Shown piece by piece: positions 28,401 through 36,679 of a stretch of 64,000 nt of DNA (position 1 is the stretch's first letter; every line of letters begins with the position of its first letter). This stretch comes from Calditrichota bacterium (GTDB taxonomy: Bacteria > Zhuqueibacterota > Zhuqueibacteria > Zhuqueibacterales > Geothermadaptataceae), in the NCBI GenBank assembly GCA_008501765.1, contig QQUE01000003.1, forward strand, positions 62,001-126,000, in the 5' to 3' direction. The notes beneath the pieces were generated by a model. It made no database searches and was not told the DNA's origin. It was given only the letters and a program-made list of their open reading frames with translations. The translations under genes and the position numbers were made by a program.

Positions 28401-29294
28401 GTTGTGGTTGTTGTTACGGGAACCTTGAAAAACTTGTTAGGTCCGCACCACATTGGCCCTGTTCGCGGAACAGCATGGCCGGCCTCTTTCGAGTCTGCCC
28501 ACGAAAATATGCCGGCAGGCAATGAATATGATTTCATCGACTATGGATTGTTCGAAGATTTCGTGCTTCTTGAATCGGATGGCCCTGTGCAAAAAGTATA
28601 CTGGCGAATTGAGCAGGCAGCCAGCCCTGTTTTTGGTACTATGGACACAGTTAGTATAAATTCTCCGGTACGCGTTTCAATTTCCTCGGCTACGCCCGAG
28701 GCAGATATCCGATATACGCTGGACGGTAGTGCGCCAAATAAGACATCCAAAATATATACTGGCCCATTTACCTTGAAACAAAGTGCAGCCGTAAAAGTTT
28801 GTGCATTTAAAGATGGATTAAAACCGAGCTCAGTAGTGGAGCGTAATATCTATATCGTTAGCGAAAAAACGGGCCTTGTGTTCCGGTATTTTGAAGGGAA
28901 TTGGGAAAAATTGCCTGAATTTGAATCCCTCTCGCCGCTGAAAAAGGGACGTATTTATGATTTCAATTTGGCTAGTTTGCCAAGACGGGCATCTAATTTT
29001 GCAGTTGAATTCAGCGGATTTTTAAAGATTGAAAAAGCTGGTGAATATAGATTTTATACCAATTCCAATGATGGCAGCCGGCTCTTTATAGGCGAAAAAA
29101 TTGTGGTAGATAACGATGGTTTGCATGGCAATTTTGAGCGGCAGGGGAGAATAAATCTCAAATCAGGATTGCATCCCATTAAAGTGCAATATTTTGACGG
29201 CGGCGGGAGCCAGGCATTGCGGGTGCTTTACAAAGGACCGGGCATTGCGCGGCAAGTCATTCCGGTGGATAAATTAAGGTTCTCCGATGAATAA
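25461..29294 (+). CDS. GH106-like alpha-L-rhamnosidase with HEX and PA14 modules
   Basis: A 1277-residue exported protein (signal peptide about 1-20). The catalytic region has the GH106-type opening: APLWVWNDEMT, GIGGVFIHPRPGL, then MNVWLYDENSYPSGFAGG. The GH106 family hydrolyses terminal alpha-L-rhamnose. A chitobiase/HEX C-terminal-type domain (about 1062-1135, RYTLDGSAPN) and a PA14 domain (about 1138-1277, YRFYTNSNDGSRLFI) follow; both are non-catalytic and probably bind carbohydrate. ATG 25461 is preferred to 25452 because GGGAG at 25447-25451 then has correct spacing. With the GH127 gene upstream it suggests attack on a rhamnose- and arabinose-bearing polymer such as rhamnogalacturonan. 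Confidence 0.85.
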   Translation: MKIYFVASLFVFIGICTAVARTNENNRKTMIHSMEQLQSLFKTPPVAYRSAPLWVWNDEMTEDQIDQQLQDFKSAGIGGVFIHPRPGLITAYLSDKWFSLCKYTVQKGKEMGMNVWLYDENSYPSGFAGGHVPAEMPESYNQGQGLTLQRIGQLPADADKSFIVLRKQDSKFIDITDKLDHHKNSTGDFFLYQKSYYKNMPWHGGYSYVDLLVDGVTEKFIEVTMTGYEKSIGSEFGKTVPGIFTDEPNISSPGGLRWTPALFPEFEKRWGYDLKTNLPSLAYEIGDWKQVRHNYYTTLLELFIEKWSKPWFKYCEQNNMDWTGHYWEHGWPNPHHGGDNMAMYAWHQMPAIDILMNQYSEKVNAQFGNVRAVKELSSVANQMGRQRTLSETYGAGGWELSFEDMKRIGDWQYVLGVNFLNQHLSYVTIEGARKRDHPQSFSYHAPWWKNYKPLGDYFARLSLALSAGKQVNRILVFEPTSTAWMYFSDVQSHKNFSALGPQFQEFVLSLEKNQIEYDLASENIVKDIGKISGKEFIVGERAYDTIIFPPGMENLDKSTFNLVKTYLQQGGKLFSFSDIPRFVDGRESDELKAIVDEYSTQWTRVNSVHDPQLLQRLASDKIQFHQPEQVGGTFYHHRRELANGQVLFLTNTSQDKWATGSLDMRGKSVSELDLLTGVTKPYFSTAMDGFLKISFDLPPCGSVLLLVSDSIAKTTTENQPGKINIIPPLNTVQISKTSPNVLTLDYCDLQMGGMLEKDVYFFKAADKIFKHHGFAGNPWSRAVQYKSAIVDRDTFAVGSGFEVTYSFQIDGDVERSKLQAVIEHPDLWQVSIKGKIVKQNSAQFWLDRKFGVYNIGSHAIAGKNHVKLVASPMSVHSEVEAIYILGDFNLKPLEKGWKLSKAQRLNLGSWRGQGLPFYSDRVNYSKSYAIKKSDKRFVVKLTDWRGSVAEVLINDKSAGIIAWPPYELDVTDNLANGENEVVVVVTGTLKNLLGPHHIGPVRGTAWPASFESAHENMPAGNEYDFIDYGLFEDFVLLESDGPVQKVYWRIEQAASPVFGTMDTVSINSPVRVSISSATPEADIRYTLDGSAPNKTSKIYTGPFTLKQSAAVKVCAFKDGLKPSSVVERNIYIVSEKTGLVFRYFEGNWEKLPEFESLSPLKKGRIYDFNLASLPRRASNFAVEFSGFLKIEKAGEYRFYTNSNDGSRLFIGEKIVVDNDGLHGNFERQGRINLKSGLHPIKVQYFDGGGSQALRVLYKGPGIARQVIPVDKLRFSDE

Positions 29295-29855
29295 ATTGTT
29301 AATGAAAAATGCCGGTTCTCAAGTACTGTTGCGTTGATTCGTTGGCAGTTTAATAATTCGCCCGAATACGCCTTCCTTTTCCCGGAAAATCATGATTACA
29401 AATCGGTTTGTAAACTTTAAAATATTATATTTTTTTATTCCTTATTTTATGATTTCTAATATATTGTTTATAAGGAGATTGTGACGATATGATGTTGGTC
29501 TTTTTTTAGTTGTGTTTTCGGAATTTTTTACATTAATTTCTCTTATTAATCTACGCAGATATCTTCTTGCAGTTAATTTTTTTTATGTTTCAATAAAGAA
29601 CTTCCAAGCACAAGAATTTGAAATATTTGAAAAGATAAGTTTAATTTTTACTTACAAAAATTAAAATAACTGCTCCTCCAAATTTTTTATTGAATAGTTG
29701 CCTTATCTCTTTTTTAAAGCTTCGGTTCTAACCTGCTGTAATTTGAACTTGTTTAGGACCCGATTCGACAAGCGCCTGATTAAAGCAAAAACCAGATTTC
29801 TTTATAATATTTTTCGGATAATCCATCTTCCTAATAATTTATCAAAGGACCTGAC
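29295..29855. other. AT-rich gene-free stretch
   Basis: About 560 bases between the rhamnosidase-like gene and the cytochrome operon. It is very AT-rich, with no gene or strong hairpin seen. It probably carries the promoter of the electron-transfer operon, but no box can be named with confidence. Confidence 0.5.
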
Positions 29856-30659
29856 GTGAAACTACTTGATCAAACACGGCAGCTTTTTGAACATTTAAAG
29901 AAGAGGTTGCTTTCAATGAAATTACCCTGGAAAAAACTGCCTGAGCAAATCCGGCGATTGGCGGTTGTGAGCTTATTTCTTGTCGTCCTCCCTTTTATAG
30001 TGCGGTCTATTTTAGTGCCCTCCGATTTTGGAAAATACGGCCACTATCGCGCCTCGGCTGTTGATGAAATAATTGCAATGGAAATTAAGTATGCCGGTCA
30101 TCAAGTCTGTTACGACTGCCACGATGAAGAGGTTGAAAGCAAACAAGCAGGTGTGCACAAAAATGTGTCCTGCGAAATATGTCACGGCCCTGCAGCCGCG
30201 CATTCCGAAGATGATGAAATTGAACTTATTGCCCCACGAGACCGGGATTCCTGTCCCTTGTGTCATGAATATCTTTCATCCCGGCCAACGGGATTTCCGC
30301 AGATTGTGTCAGATTCGCACGAACCCATGAAAGCGTGCATCAGTTGTCACGATCCCCATAATCCTAAATCTGAAAAATCTACGGAATGCGAAGCATGTCA
30401 TACGGAAATTGCGAATACGAAATCACTCTCGAAGCATGTAAATATCGCATGCAAAGAATGCCATGAGACTCCTGATGCGCATAAAACCCAGCCAAGAATG
30501 TTTTTACCAGGCAAACCTGTGAATCGAGAATTTTGTGGCCGCTGTCATGCGGAAACTGCACCTAGCGATAAAGATATACCACGCATCGAAATGGAAACGC
30601 ATGAAGAAGCTTACGTTTGCTGGCAATGTCATTATCCCCATTTACCGGAGGCCGAATAA
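29856..30659 (+). CDS. Membrane-anchored octahaem c-type cytochrome
   Basis: A 267-residue protein with one N-terminal transmembrane anchor (about 35-53) and eight CxxCH haem-binding motifs, at Cys85, 106, 133, 161, 178, 199, 227 and 255. The rest should lie in the periplasm. Spacing resembles cytochrome c3/NapC-NrfB-like electron carriers, not an octahaem nitrite or hydroxylamine enzyme (no CxxCK). GTG 29856 is supported by AAAGGA at 29844-29849. Its stop overlaps the next gene's start by one base. It likely passes electrons between the quinone-linked partners downstream and periplasmic acceptors or donors. Confidence 0.88.
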   Translation: MKLLDQTRQLFEHLKKRLLSMKLPWKKLPEQIRRLAVVSLFLVVLPFIVRSILVPSDFGKYGHYRASAVDEIIAMEIKYAGHQVCYDCHDEEVESKQAGVHKNVSCEICHGPAAAHSEDDEIELIAPRDRDSCPLCHEYLSSRPTGFPQIVSDSHEPMKACISCHDPHNPKSEKSTECEACHTEIANTKSLSKHVNIACKECHETPDAHKTQPRMFLPGKPVNREFCGRCHAETAPSDKDIPRIEMETHEEAYVCWQCHYPHLPEAE

Positions 30660-31459
30660 TGAAAAAAAATCTGCCAAATAAATCTCAAAACGTGAATAGA
30701 AGAAAATTTATCAAAAATCTTGTGCTCGCTGTTACAGCATTCTCGGTACCTGCAGTTCTCACTGCAAAAGAACAATTAAAACGCATGCAATCCTGGATTT
30801 TAGGCAAAGACTATAATCCATTTGATCACTATTGGGGGATGGGAATCGATATTAACAAGTGCATCGGCTGTGGCCGCTGTGCTGATGCTTGCAAACAGGA
30901 AAATGATGTTCCTTCCGAACCTTTTTTCTTTCGCACTTGGGTTGAACGCTATCGCATTTTTCATGACGGGGAAGTGAGAGTAGATAGTCCCAATGGAGCC
31001 GTTGATGGATTTAAAAAACAGAATATCGAAAAAGGAAAAGTAACGATTCGAAGTTTTTTTGTACCCAAAATTTGCAACCACTGTGATAATCCACCCTGTG
31101 TTCAAGTCTGTCCAGTCGGGGCAACTTTTATAACTCCTGATGGGGTTGTTCTTGTCGATTCCGATTATTGCATCGGCTGCCGTTACTGTATTCAGGCTTG
31201 CCCTTACGGTGCACGATATATCGATCCTATAAAGAAAACAGCAGAAAAATGTACATTTTGCTATCACCGGGTTGTGCAAGGTTTAGTACCTGCATGTGTC
31301 GAAGTCTGCCCGACCCAGGCACGGGTGTTCGGTGAAGTCAAGAAAAAAGCCAGTCCTTTAGTCAGGTTTATGCGCATGAATAAAATCGGTGTATTAAAAC
31401 CCGCGTTGAATACTGAACCCAAAGTATATTATGCGAATCTTGATATGGAGGTAAATTAA
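30659..31459 (+). CDS. Tat-exported four-cluster [4Fe-4S] ferredoxin-like subunit (DsrO/HybA/NrfC type)
   Basis: A 266-residue protein. A twin-arginine signal (NRRKFIKN, Arg14-Arg15, then a hydrophobic stretch) sends it folded to the periplasm. Sixteen cysteines form four cluster sets: 68/71/74/78, 139/142/147/151, 171/174/177/181 and 198/201/213/217. This is the electron-wire subunit of complex iron-sulfur molybdoenzyme-type systems and of DsrMKJOP. ATG 30659 overlaps the upstream stop, with GGAGG at 30647-30651. The next gene, an NrfD-type protein, starts three bases after its stop; the usual Fe-S/NrfD pair is therefore complete. Confidence 0.92.
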   Translation: MKKNLPNKSQNVNRRKFIKNLVLAVTAFSVPAVLTAKEQLKRMQSWILGKDYNPFDHYWGMGIDINKCIGCGRCADACKQENDVPSEPFFFRTWVERYRIFHDGEVRVDSPNGAVDGFKKQNIEKGKVTIRSFFVPKICNHCDNPPCVQVCPVGATFITPDGVVLVDSDYCIGCRYCIQACPYGARYIDPIKKTAEKCTFCYHRVVQGLVPACVEVCPTQARVFGEVKKKASPLVRFMRMNKIGVLKPALNTEPKVYYANLDMEVN

Positions 31460-31461
31460 TT

Positions 31462-32673
31462 TTGGAAGAGATTATCCAACATCTGACGCCGCTTTTCAAA
31501 GAAATCAGCGGTTACATATATCCGAATGAAATCGAACTCCATTGGAGCCTTTTGGTGGTGATTTATCCTTATTTAACAGGATTGGTCGCAGGTGCTTTTA
31601 TTTTGGCATCTCTGGTGAAAGTATTTAATGTCACGGCCCTGAAACCTGTTTATCGTATTTCATTGCTTACCGCGCTGGCATTTATGCTGGTCGCGCCACT
31701 TTCCCTTTTGGCCCACCTTGGGCATCCGGAAAAATCTTATGAAATCCTGCTAACGCCCAATCTAACCTCAGCTATGGCCATGTTCGGATTTGTTTATATG
31801 TGGTATTTGATGGCTGTGCTTTTACAGGAAATTTGGTTTGATTATAGAAAAGATCTCATTTTGTGGGCACAAAAGGAAAGAGGAATTAAAAAATGGCTGT
31901 ACAAATGTGCTTCTCTTTTCTCCAAGGACATCTCTGAAAAAGCCTTGAAATTTGATGATAAAGCTGAAAAAGTTATCACAATACTCGGTATCCCTTCGGC
32001 ATTTGTGCTGCACGGCTATGTCGGTTTTATTTTTGGGTCGGTTAAAGCCAATCCGTTTTGGTCAAGCGTTCTTATGCCGATCGTATTTTTGTTTTCAGCA
32101 ATCGTTTCCGGGATCGCTCTTGTATTGTTGATTTACATGGTGGTTACCCCCCTGCGAAATAAAGTTATGGATACAAAATGCCTCGATACATTGGCCAGTT
32201 TTTTGTTCTATGCCATGATTGTCGATTTTTCACTTGAGATATTGGATTTCATCCACAGAATTTATGAATCCGAGGAGTCGATTCATATTCTTTCAGAACT
32301 GGTGGCGGGGAAGCTGCAATTCAGTCTCATAGTTGTGCAGTTAATTATCGGCATGATTATCCCACTCGCGTTGATCGCCGGTGTAAAAATGTTTAATACA
32401 CCAGTGGAATTAAAAAGATTGCTCTATTTTGTTTCTGCATTGCTGGTCCAAGTGGGCATCTTTTTTACCCGCTGGAATGTTGTTATTGGCGGGCAGCTTT
32501 TTTCGAAAAGTTTCCGCGGGCTAACAGCTTACAAAATGAATATATTAGGAATTGAAGGACTTTTGGTTTCTATTGCTATTCTCCTGTTGCCGTTTTTAAT
32601 TTTGTATGTCCTGTTCAAGTTTCTCCCTCCATGGGGTGAAACCCATGTTACAACTCAACCAGAATCTTCATAA
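31462..32673 (+). CDS. NrfD/PsrC-family quinol-interacting membrane subunit
   Basis: A 403-residue integral membrane protein with about nine or ten hydrophobic segments and a charged loop of about 50 residues near 130-175. The topology and the LAHLGHPEKS motif between early helices are those of NrfD/PsrC/DsrP, which oxidise or reduce menaquinone and exchange electrons with the partner iron-sulfur subunit. TTG 31462 is assigned because GGAGG at 31447-31451 precedes it and the protein begins in the expected place. It is the last gene of the operon; no catalytic molybdopterin subunit or maturation gene follows. Confidence 0.88.
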   Translation: MEEIIQHLTPLFKEISGYIYPNEIELHWSLLVVIYPYLTGLVAGAFILASLVKVFNVTALKPVYRISLLTALAFMLVAPLSLLAHLGHPEKSYEILLTPNLTSAMAMFGFVYMWYLMAVLLQEIWFDYRKDLILWAQKERGIKKWLYKCASLFSKDISEKALKFDDKAEKVITILGIPSAFVLHGYVGFIFGSVKANPFWSSVLMPIVFLFSAIVSGIALVLLIYMVVTPLRNKVMDTKCLDTLASFLFYAMIVDFSLEILDFIHRIYESEESIHILSELVAGKLQFSLIVVQLIIGMIIPLALIAGVKMFNTPVELKRLLYFVSALLVQVGIFFTRWNVVIGGQLFSKSFRGLTAYKMNILGIEGLLVSIAILLLPFLILYVLFKFLPPWGETHVTTQPESS

Positions 32674-32753
32674 AATTGACTCAGTTGGTCGTGCCTGGAA
32701 ATGATATAAATTTCGATGGCACGGCCAACAAAACTCCCGCCTCTTTATTATTT

Positions 32754-32917
32754 AACGTGAGTTCGATATAAGCTGTAACATTCTTTACCAAGCAAATTAA
32801 AATAGAGCGAAGGCGTCTCGCCGAGCGTTTCGTGGGTTATTCTCGGCGGGACGCCTTCGGACTATATCCTATAATTAATTCGTTTTGTCCCAATTCTTCT
32901 TACATCGAACTCACGTT
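32754..32917 (+). mobile_element. MITE-like element, copy B (164 bp)
   Basis: Begins AACGTGAGTTCGATATAAG and ends CTTACATCGAACTCACGTT. It is flanked on both sides by ATTT, a 4-base target duplication. The internal arms CGAAGGCGTCTCGCCGAG and CTCGGCGGGACGCCTTCG pair with one mismatch (G-U in RNA). It sits between the NrfD gene and the GH38-family gene and has no coding capacity. Confidence 0.9.
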
Positions 32918-33071
32918 ATTTAGGATTCCGCATATAATTCCGGCCATTTCAAAATCTGTTATCAAGACAATGAATATTTGAATCATTCATAAATCGCTTG
33001 AATAATTATTTTGAACAAGCGTGAATCTTTCTTATTTTTGTGCAACCCATTTTATAAAAATAAGGCCTAAA

Positions 33072-35864
33072 ATGAAAAAATACCAGATTCACGTAATTTC
33101 CAATACACACTGGGACCGCGAGTGGCTCTACAATTTCCAGGAAACGCGCTTGATGCTGGTGGAAATGATGGATGGTTTGCTTGATATTCTCGAAAAAGAA
33201 CCGGAGTACAAATCGTATGTCCTCGATTCACAAACGGTGTTATTGGAAGATTATTTGGAATTGCGGCCTGAAAATAAAGAGCGTCTGAAAAAACAGGTTG
33301 AATCCGGCCGATTGCTCATCGGGCCATGGTACAGCGCACCGGAAAGTTTTTCAGTCAATGGCGAAAGTCTTGCACGAAATCTGCTCATGGGACATCGTAT
33401 CGCCCGGGAATTTGGCGCGGTTATGAAAGTCGGTTACACGCCTTTCGGCTACGGACAAAACAGCCAGATGCCACAACTCTATCAGGGATTTGACATCGAG
33501 AGCATGCTTTTTTACCATGGCGTATCGCATGATGAAGTGAAAAACGAGTTTATTTTTGCGGGTGCTGACGGCACACAAATTTTAGGCTCACAGATGAGTT
33601 CGGGGGCGCGCTATTGTTTTTATCACAATGTGTACCGACCCGTTGTTTGTGGCAAATCGATCAAAGAACGTGAATTCCAATGGAAAGAGGGCGGCATGCC
33701 TTTTCGGTTGGCAGATGTGGCAAGGAACCGCGATCACCATCGATTAATTCAGCCTGAATTCCAATTCGACGAAGACAAACTCAAAAGGTGCGTCCGCAAT
33801 TTGATGGAAGATGAAAAAAATGTTGCCACAACGCGATTTCTCACTTTTATGAGTGGCCATGACAGCAGCATTGCAGATTCCGTTGAACTCAAGCTTATAA
33901 ATAGCGCAAAAAAACACCTGCCGGATGCTGAAATTTTTCACAGCAGCCTGCCGGAATTGATGGATAAAATTAAAAGTGAAGCGCGAAATTTAACAATTTT
34001 AACCGGGGAGCGCCGAACACCAAAATTGATGAATGGCCGGGTTCACTTGTACAGTGACGTGCTTTCGAGCCGGACGCGCATGAAAATGCAGAACGCGCGC
34101 GCGGAATACAATCTTCAACGTGTGGCGGAACCACTTGCCGTTATCGCAAATATGCTTGGCTATGAATTTCCAGCATCGGCAATAGAATATGCCTGGAAAT
34201 CGTTGCTCAAATGCCACGCTCACGACAGCATCGCCGGCAGCGGCGTCGATGATATTGAGCGTGATATGATGAACCGGCTGCAACAGGTGAATAATTTATG
34301 CGATAGCCTGACCCGTCGAAGCCTTGAAAAAATTCAGTTATCAATCGATATGTCTGGCGTGGCGAAAGACGCGGTGATTCTTACAATTTATAATCCATCT
34401 CCTTTTCAACGTTCTGAAGTCATTTCGGCTGTGCTGGATATTCCTGCTGATCCTTCGATGACCGCATTCTCTCTTAAAAAAATACAGAATGACGAGCCAG
34501 TTGCTGTGCAAATTTGTGCTCGAAAACCACACAAAGCTGTGATAAATCAACCTTCAGATGCAACATTGATGATGGACACCGAGCAGGTCTTATTTCATTT
34601 TTTAGCAGATGAAATTCCTTCAATGGGATATTCCACATTTTACTTGAATTCGACGGAGCACCCAAAACGGGGCGGTCTTGTCTGTGGCCAGAACGCGATG
34701 GAAAATGAATTTTTGCATGTGCAGATTAATCCAAACGGCACGCTTCGAATTAAGAATAAGGAAACAGGACATATTTTTGATAATCTGCATTATTTTGAAG
34801 ATAGCGGTGATGCGGGCCATGCCTGGATGTTCATCGAACCTGCGATGAATCAGATCATCAATACTTTGGGACAACCGGTGATTATTTCTCTGGAAGAAAA
34901 TGGGCCATTATTGGCGCGTTTTCAGGTGATTTATTCGTTGCAAATTCCTGTAAGTATTGATTATAACGAAAGTGATAAATGGCAAAGTCTCGATGGCGCC
35001 GGTGGCCACGCGAAGCGCAGCAACCATACTTGTGAAATGAAAATAATTTCGCAGTTCACCTTGCGAAAAGGCAGCCGCGTTGTCGAAGTAAAAACCTCAT
35101 TTGAAAATAATGCCGAAAATCACCGCCTGCGCGTGATGTTTCCAACCGGTCTTGAATCTGCAAAAACATGCCATGTTGAGACTGCTTTTGATGTCGTTGA
35201 GCGGGAAGTCGTTATGCCACCCGACAGCCCGTGGTTTGGTGGTGAAAATGCCACCTTCCCGATGCAGCGTTTCGTGGACGTGCACGACGAAGAAAACGGT
35301 TTGGCGATAATAAACAACGGTTTGCTGGAATACCAGGTCACCGATGATTCGGAGCGCACGATTGCACTTACCCTGTTGCGGGCTTACGAAGTCAATTTAA
35401 CGACGGTGAGTTGGCGCTGGGAATCTCATCCCGAAATGAAAGGCTCGCAATGCCTGGGGTTTCATGAATTTGCGTACAATATTTATCCTCATGCAAAATC
35501 CTGGTCCGAGGTCAAAGTAGTGCAGCAAGCAGAGAAACTAAGCGTGCCGTTGCTGCCTGTTCAAAGTGGTACTGGTACCGCCGGGACTTTGTCCCCAAAT
35601 TTTAGTTTTTTGAAAATCGCGCCAGCTGAACTAATTTTGAGTGCGCTGAAACAGGCCGAGGATGGCGAAGGAATTGTCATTCGTATTTTTAATCCCACTG
35701 AAAAAGATTGTGCGGGGAAAATCAGGCTGTTTAAAGAGCCCATTGCGGCGGAGATAGTCAATCTGGAAGAAACATTTCAGGCCGTACTGCCGGTTAAAAA
35801 TAACATTATTTCAGTTCCTTGCGCGGCGAAAAAAATTGTGACCGTCAAGTTCAAAATATCCTGA
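33072..35864 (+). CDS. GH38 alpha-mannosidase-family protein lacking the catalytic Asp
   Basis: A 930-residue protein without signal peptide, so cytoplasmic. The N-terminal GH38 domain starts with SNTHWDREW (zinc ligands His13, Asp15) and includes CHAHDSIAGS (His382 region); the C-terminal beta domains (about 420-930) follow the usual order. The family nucleophile and zinc ligand normally sits in P-D-x-F-G-x-x-x-Q-M-P. Here that segment reads PFGYGQNSQMP, with Phe125 where Asp is expected. Either the enzyme is inactive, uses another residue, or has a different reaction. ATG 33072 is preferred to ATG 33021 because homology starts at MKKYQIHVIS. Confidence 0.85.
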   Translation: MKKYQIHVISNTHWDREWLYNFQETRLMLVEMMDGLLDILEKEPEYKSYVLDSQTVLLEDYLELRPENKERLKKQVESGRLLIGPWYSAPESFSVNGESLARNLLMGHRIAREFGAVMKVGYTPFGYGQNSQMPQLYQGFDIESMLFYHGVSHDEVKNEFIFAGADGTQILGSQMSSGARYCFYHNVYRPVVCGKSIKEREFQWKEGGMPFRLADVARNRDHHRLIQPEFQFDEDKLKRCVRNLMEDEKNVATTRFLTFMSGHDSSIADSVELKLINSAKKHLPDAEIFHSSLPELMDKIKSEARNLTILTGERRTPKLMNGRVHLYSDVLSSRTRMKMQNARAEYNLQRVAEPLAVIANMLGYEFPASAIEYAWKSLLKCHAHDSIAGSGVDDIERDMMNRLQQVNNLCDSLTRRSLEKIQLSIDMSGVAKDAVILTIYNPSPFQRSEVISAVLDIPADPSMTAFSLKKIQNDEPVAVQICARKPHKAVINQPSDATLMMDTEQVLFHFLADEIPSMGYSTFYLNSTEHPKRGGLVCGQNAMENEFLHVQINPNGTLRIKNKETGHIFDNLHYFEDSGDAGHAWMFIEPAMNQIINTLGQPVIISLEENGPLLARFQVIYSLQIPVSIDYNESDKWQSLDGAGGHAKRSNHTCEMKIISQFTLRKGSRVVEVKTSFENNAENHRLRVMFPTGLESAKTCHVETAFDVVEREVVMPPDSPWFGGENATFPMQRFVDVHDEENGLAIINNGLLEYQVTDDSERTIALTLLRAYEVNLTTVSWRWESHPEMKGSQCLGFHEFAYNIYPHAKSWSEVKVVQQAEKLSVPLLPVQSGTGTAGTLSPNFSFLKIAPAELILSALKQAEDGEGIVIRIFNPTEKDCAGKIRLFKEPIAAEIVNLEETFQAVLPVKNNIISVPCAAKKIVTVKFKIS

Positions 35865-36001
35865 GCCTGAGAAAATAGCACCTGCTGTAAAATTTTGTCA
35901 TCTGTAAATCGAGAAATTGATTTTCTGAATAATTTTATTATTTTATCCGATCGGGTAAAAATAAATTCAATTAAACTATACAGACTGAGGAGTATATTGC
36001 T

Positions 36002-36679
36002 ATGATTAAAAAGTGGATTAATATTCTGTTTGTCCTGGGATTTATAGCTGGAATTTCGGGGATTTTAGGGCAGGATAAAAAAGCAGACATGGCGCCCATA
36101 AAAATTGATCTGCCAAAACCGATGTTTGTTGGAACGCCACAAAATATGCAAGTCCCAAATCTGGAAAAACCTTTGGGAAAACCGCGGCCTCCATTTCTCG
36201 CTCCGGCAGGGACAAAAAACCTGGTTCTCGGGCAAATCCCGGCAAGTACCGATGATATGCCAATTATCGGTGAACTGGAGATGATTACGGATGATGACAA
36301 AGAGGCGCCGGAAGGGCATTTCGTTGAATTGGGCCCATTTTTACAGCATATTACCTTTGATTTGGAAAAGGCCAGTAATATTTACGCCGTGCTAATTTGG
36401 CATTTCCACAAACAAGCCCGGGTATATTTTGATGTCATCGTGCAAGTCGCTGATGATAAAGATTTTACCCAAAATGTTCGCACAATTTTCAACAACGATC
36501 TCGATAATTCCGCCGGACTCGGCGTTGGCAAAGACCGGCATTATGTTGAAACTTCGGAAGGCAAACTTATTGACGCGGCCGGGGTTGTCGGTCGATTTGT
36601 GCGTATTTATTCCAATGGCAATACCAATAACGACTTGAACCACTACGCTGAAGTTGCGATTTACGGCAAAGCTCAGTAA
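36002..36679 (+). CDS. Exported discoidin-like (F5/8 type C-like) protein, unknown role
   Basis: A 225-residue protein with a signal peptide (about 1-23) and a Pro-rich linker (about 30-75). The C-terminal portion has the rhythm of a galactose-binding-like beta-sandwich: DLEKASNIYAVLIWHF, RVYFDVIVQVADDKDF, then GRFVRIYSNGNTNN and HYAEVAIYG at the end. Such domains bind glycans or cell surfaces. Its stop overlaps the start of the next gene (TAATG), implying coupling with the membrane glycosyltransferase-like protein. ACTGAGGAG lies upstream of the ATG. Confidence 0.65.
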   Translation: MIKKWINILFVLGFIAGISGILGQDKKADMAPIKIDLPKPMFVGTPQNMQVPNLEKPLGKPRPPFLAPAGTKNLVLGQIPASTDDMPIIGELEMITDDDKEAPEGHFVELGPFLQHITFDLEKASNIYAVLIWHFHKQARVYFDVIVQVADDKDFTQNVRTIFNNDLDNSAGLGVGKDRHYVETSEGKLIDAAGVVGRFVRIYSNGNTNNDLNHYAEVAIYGKAQ

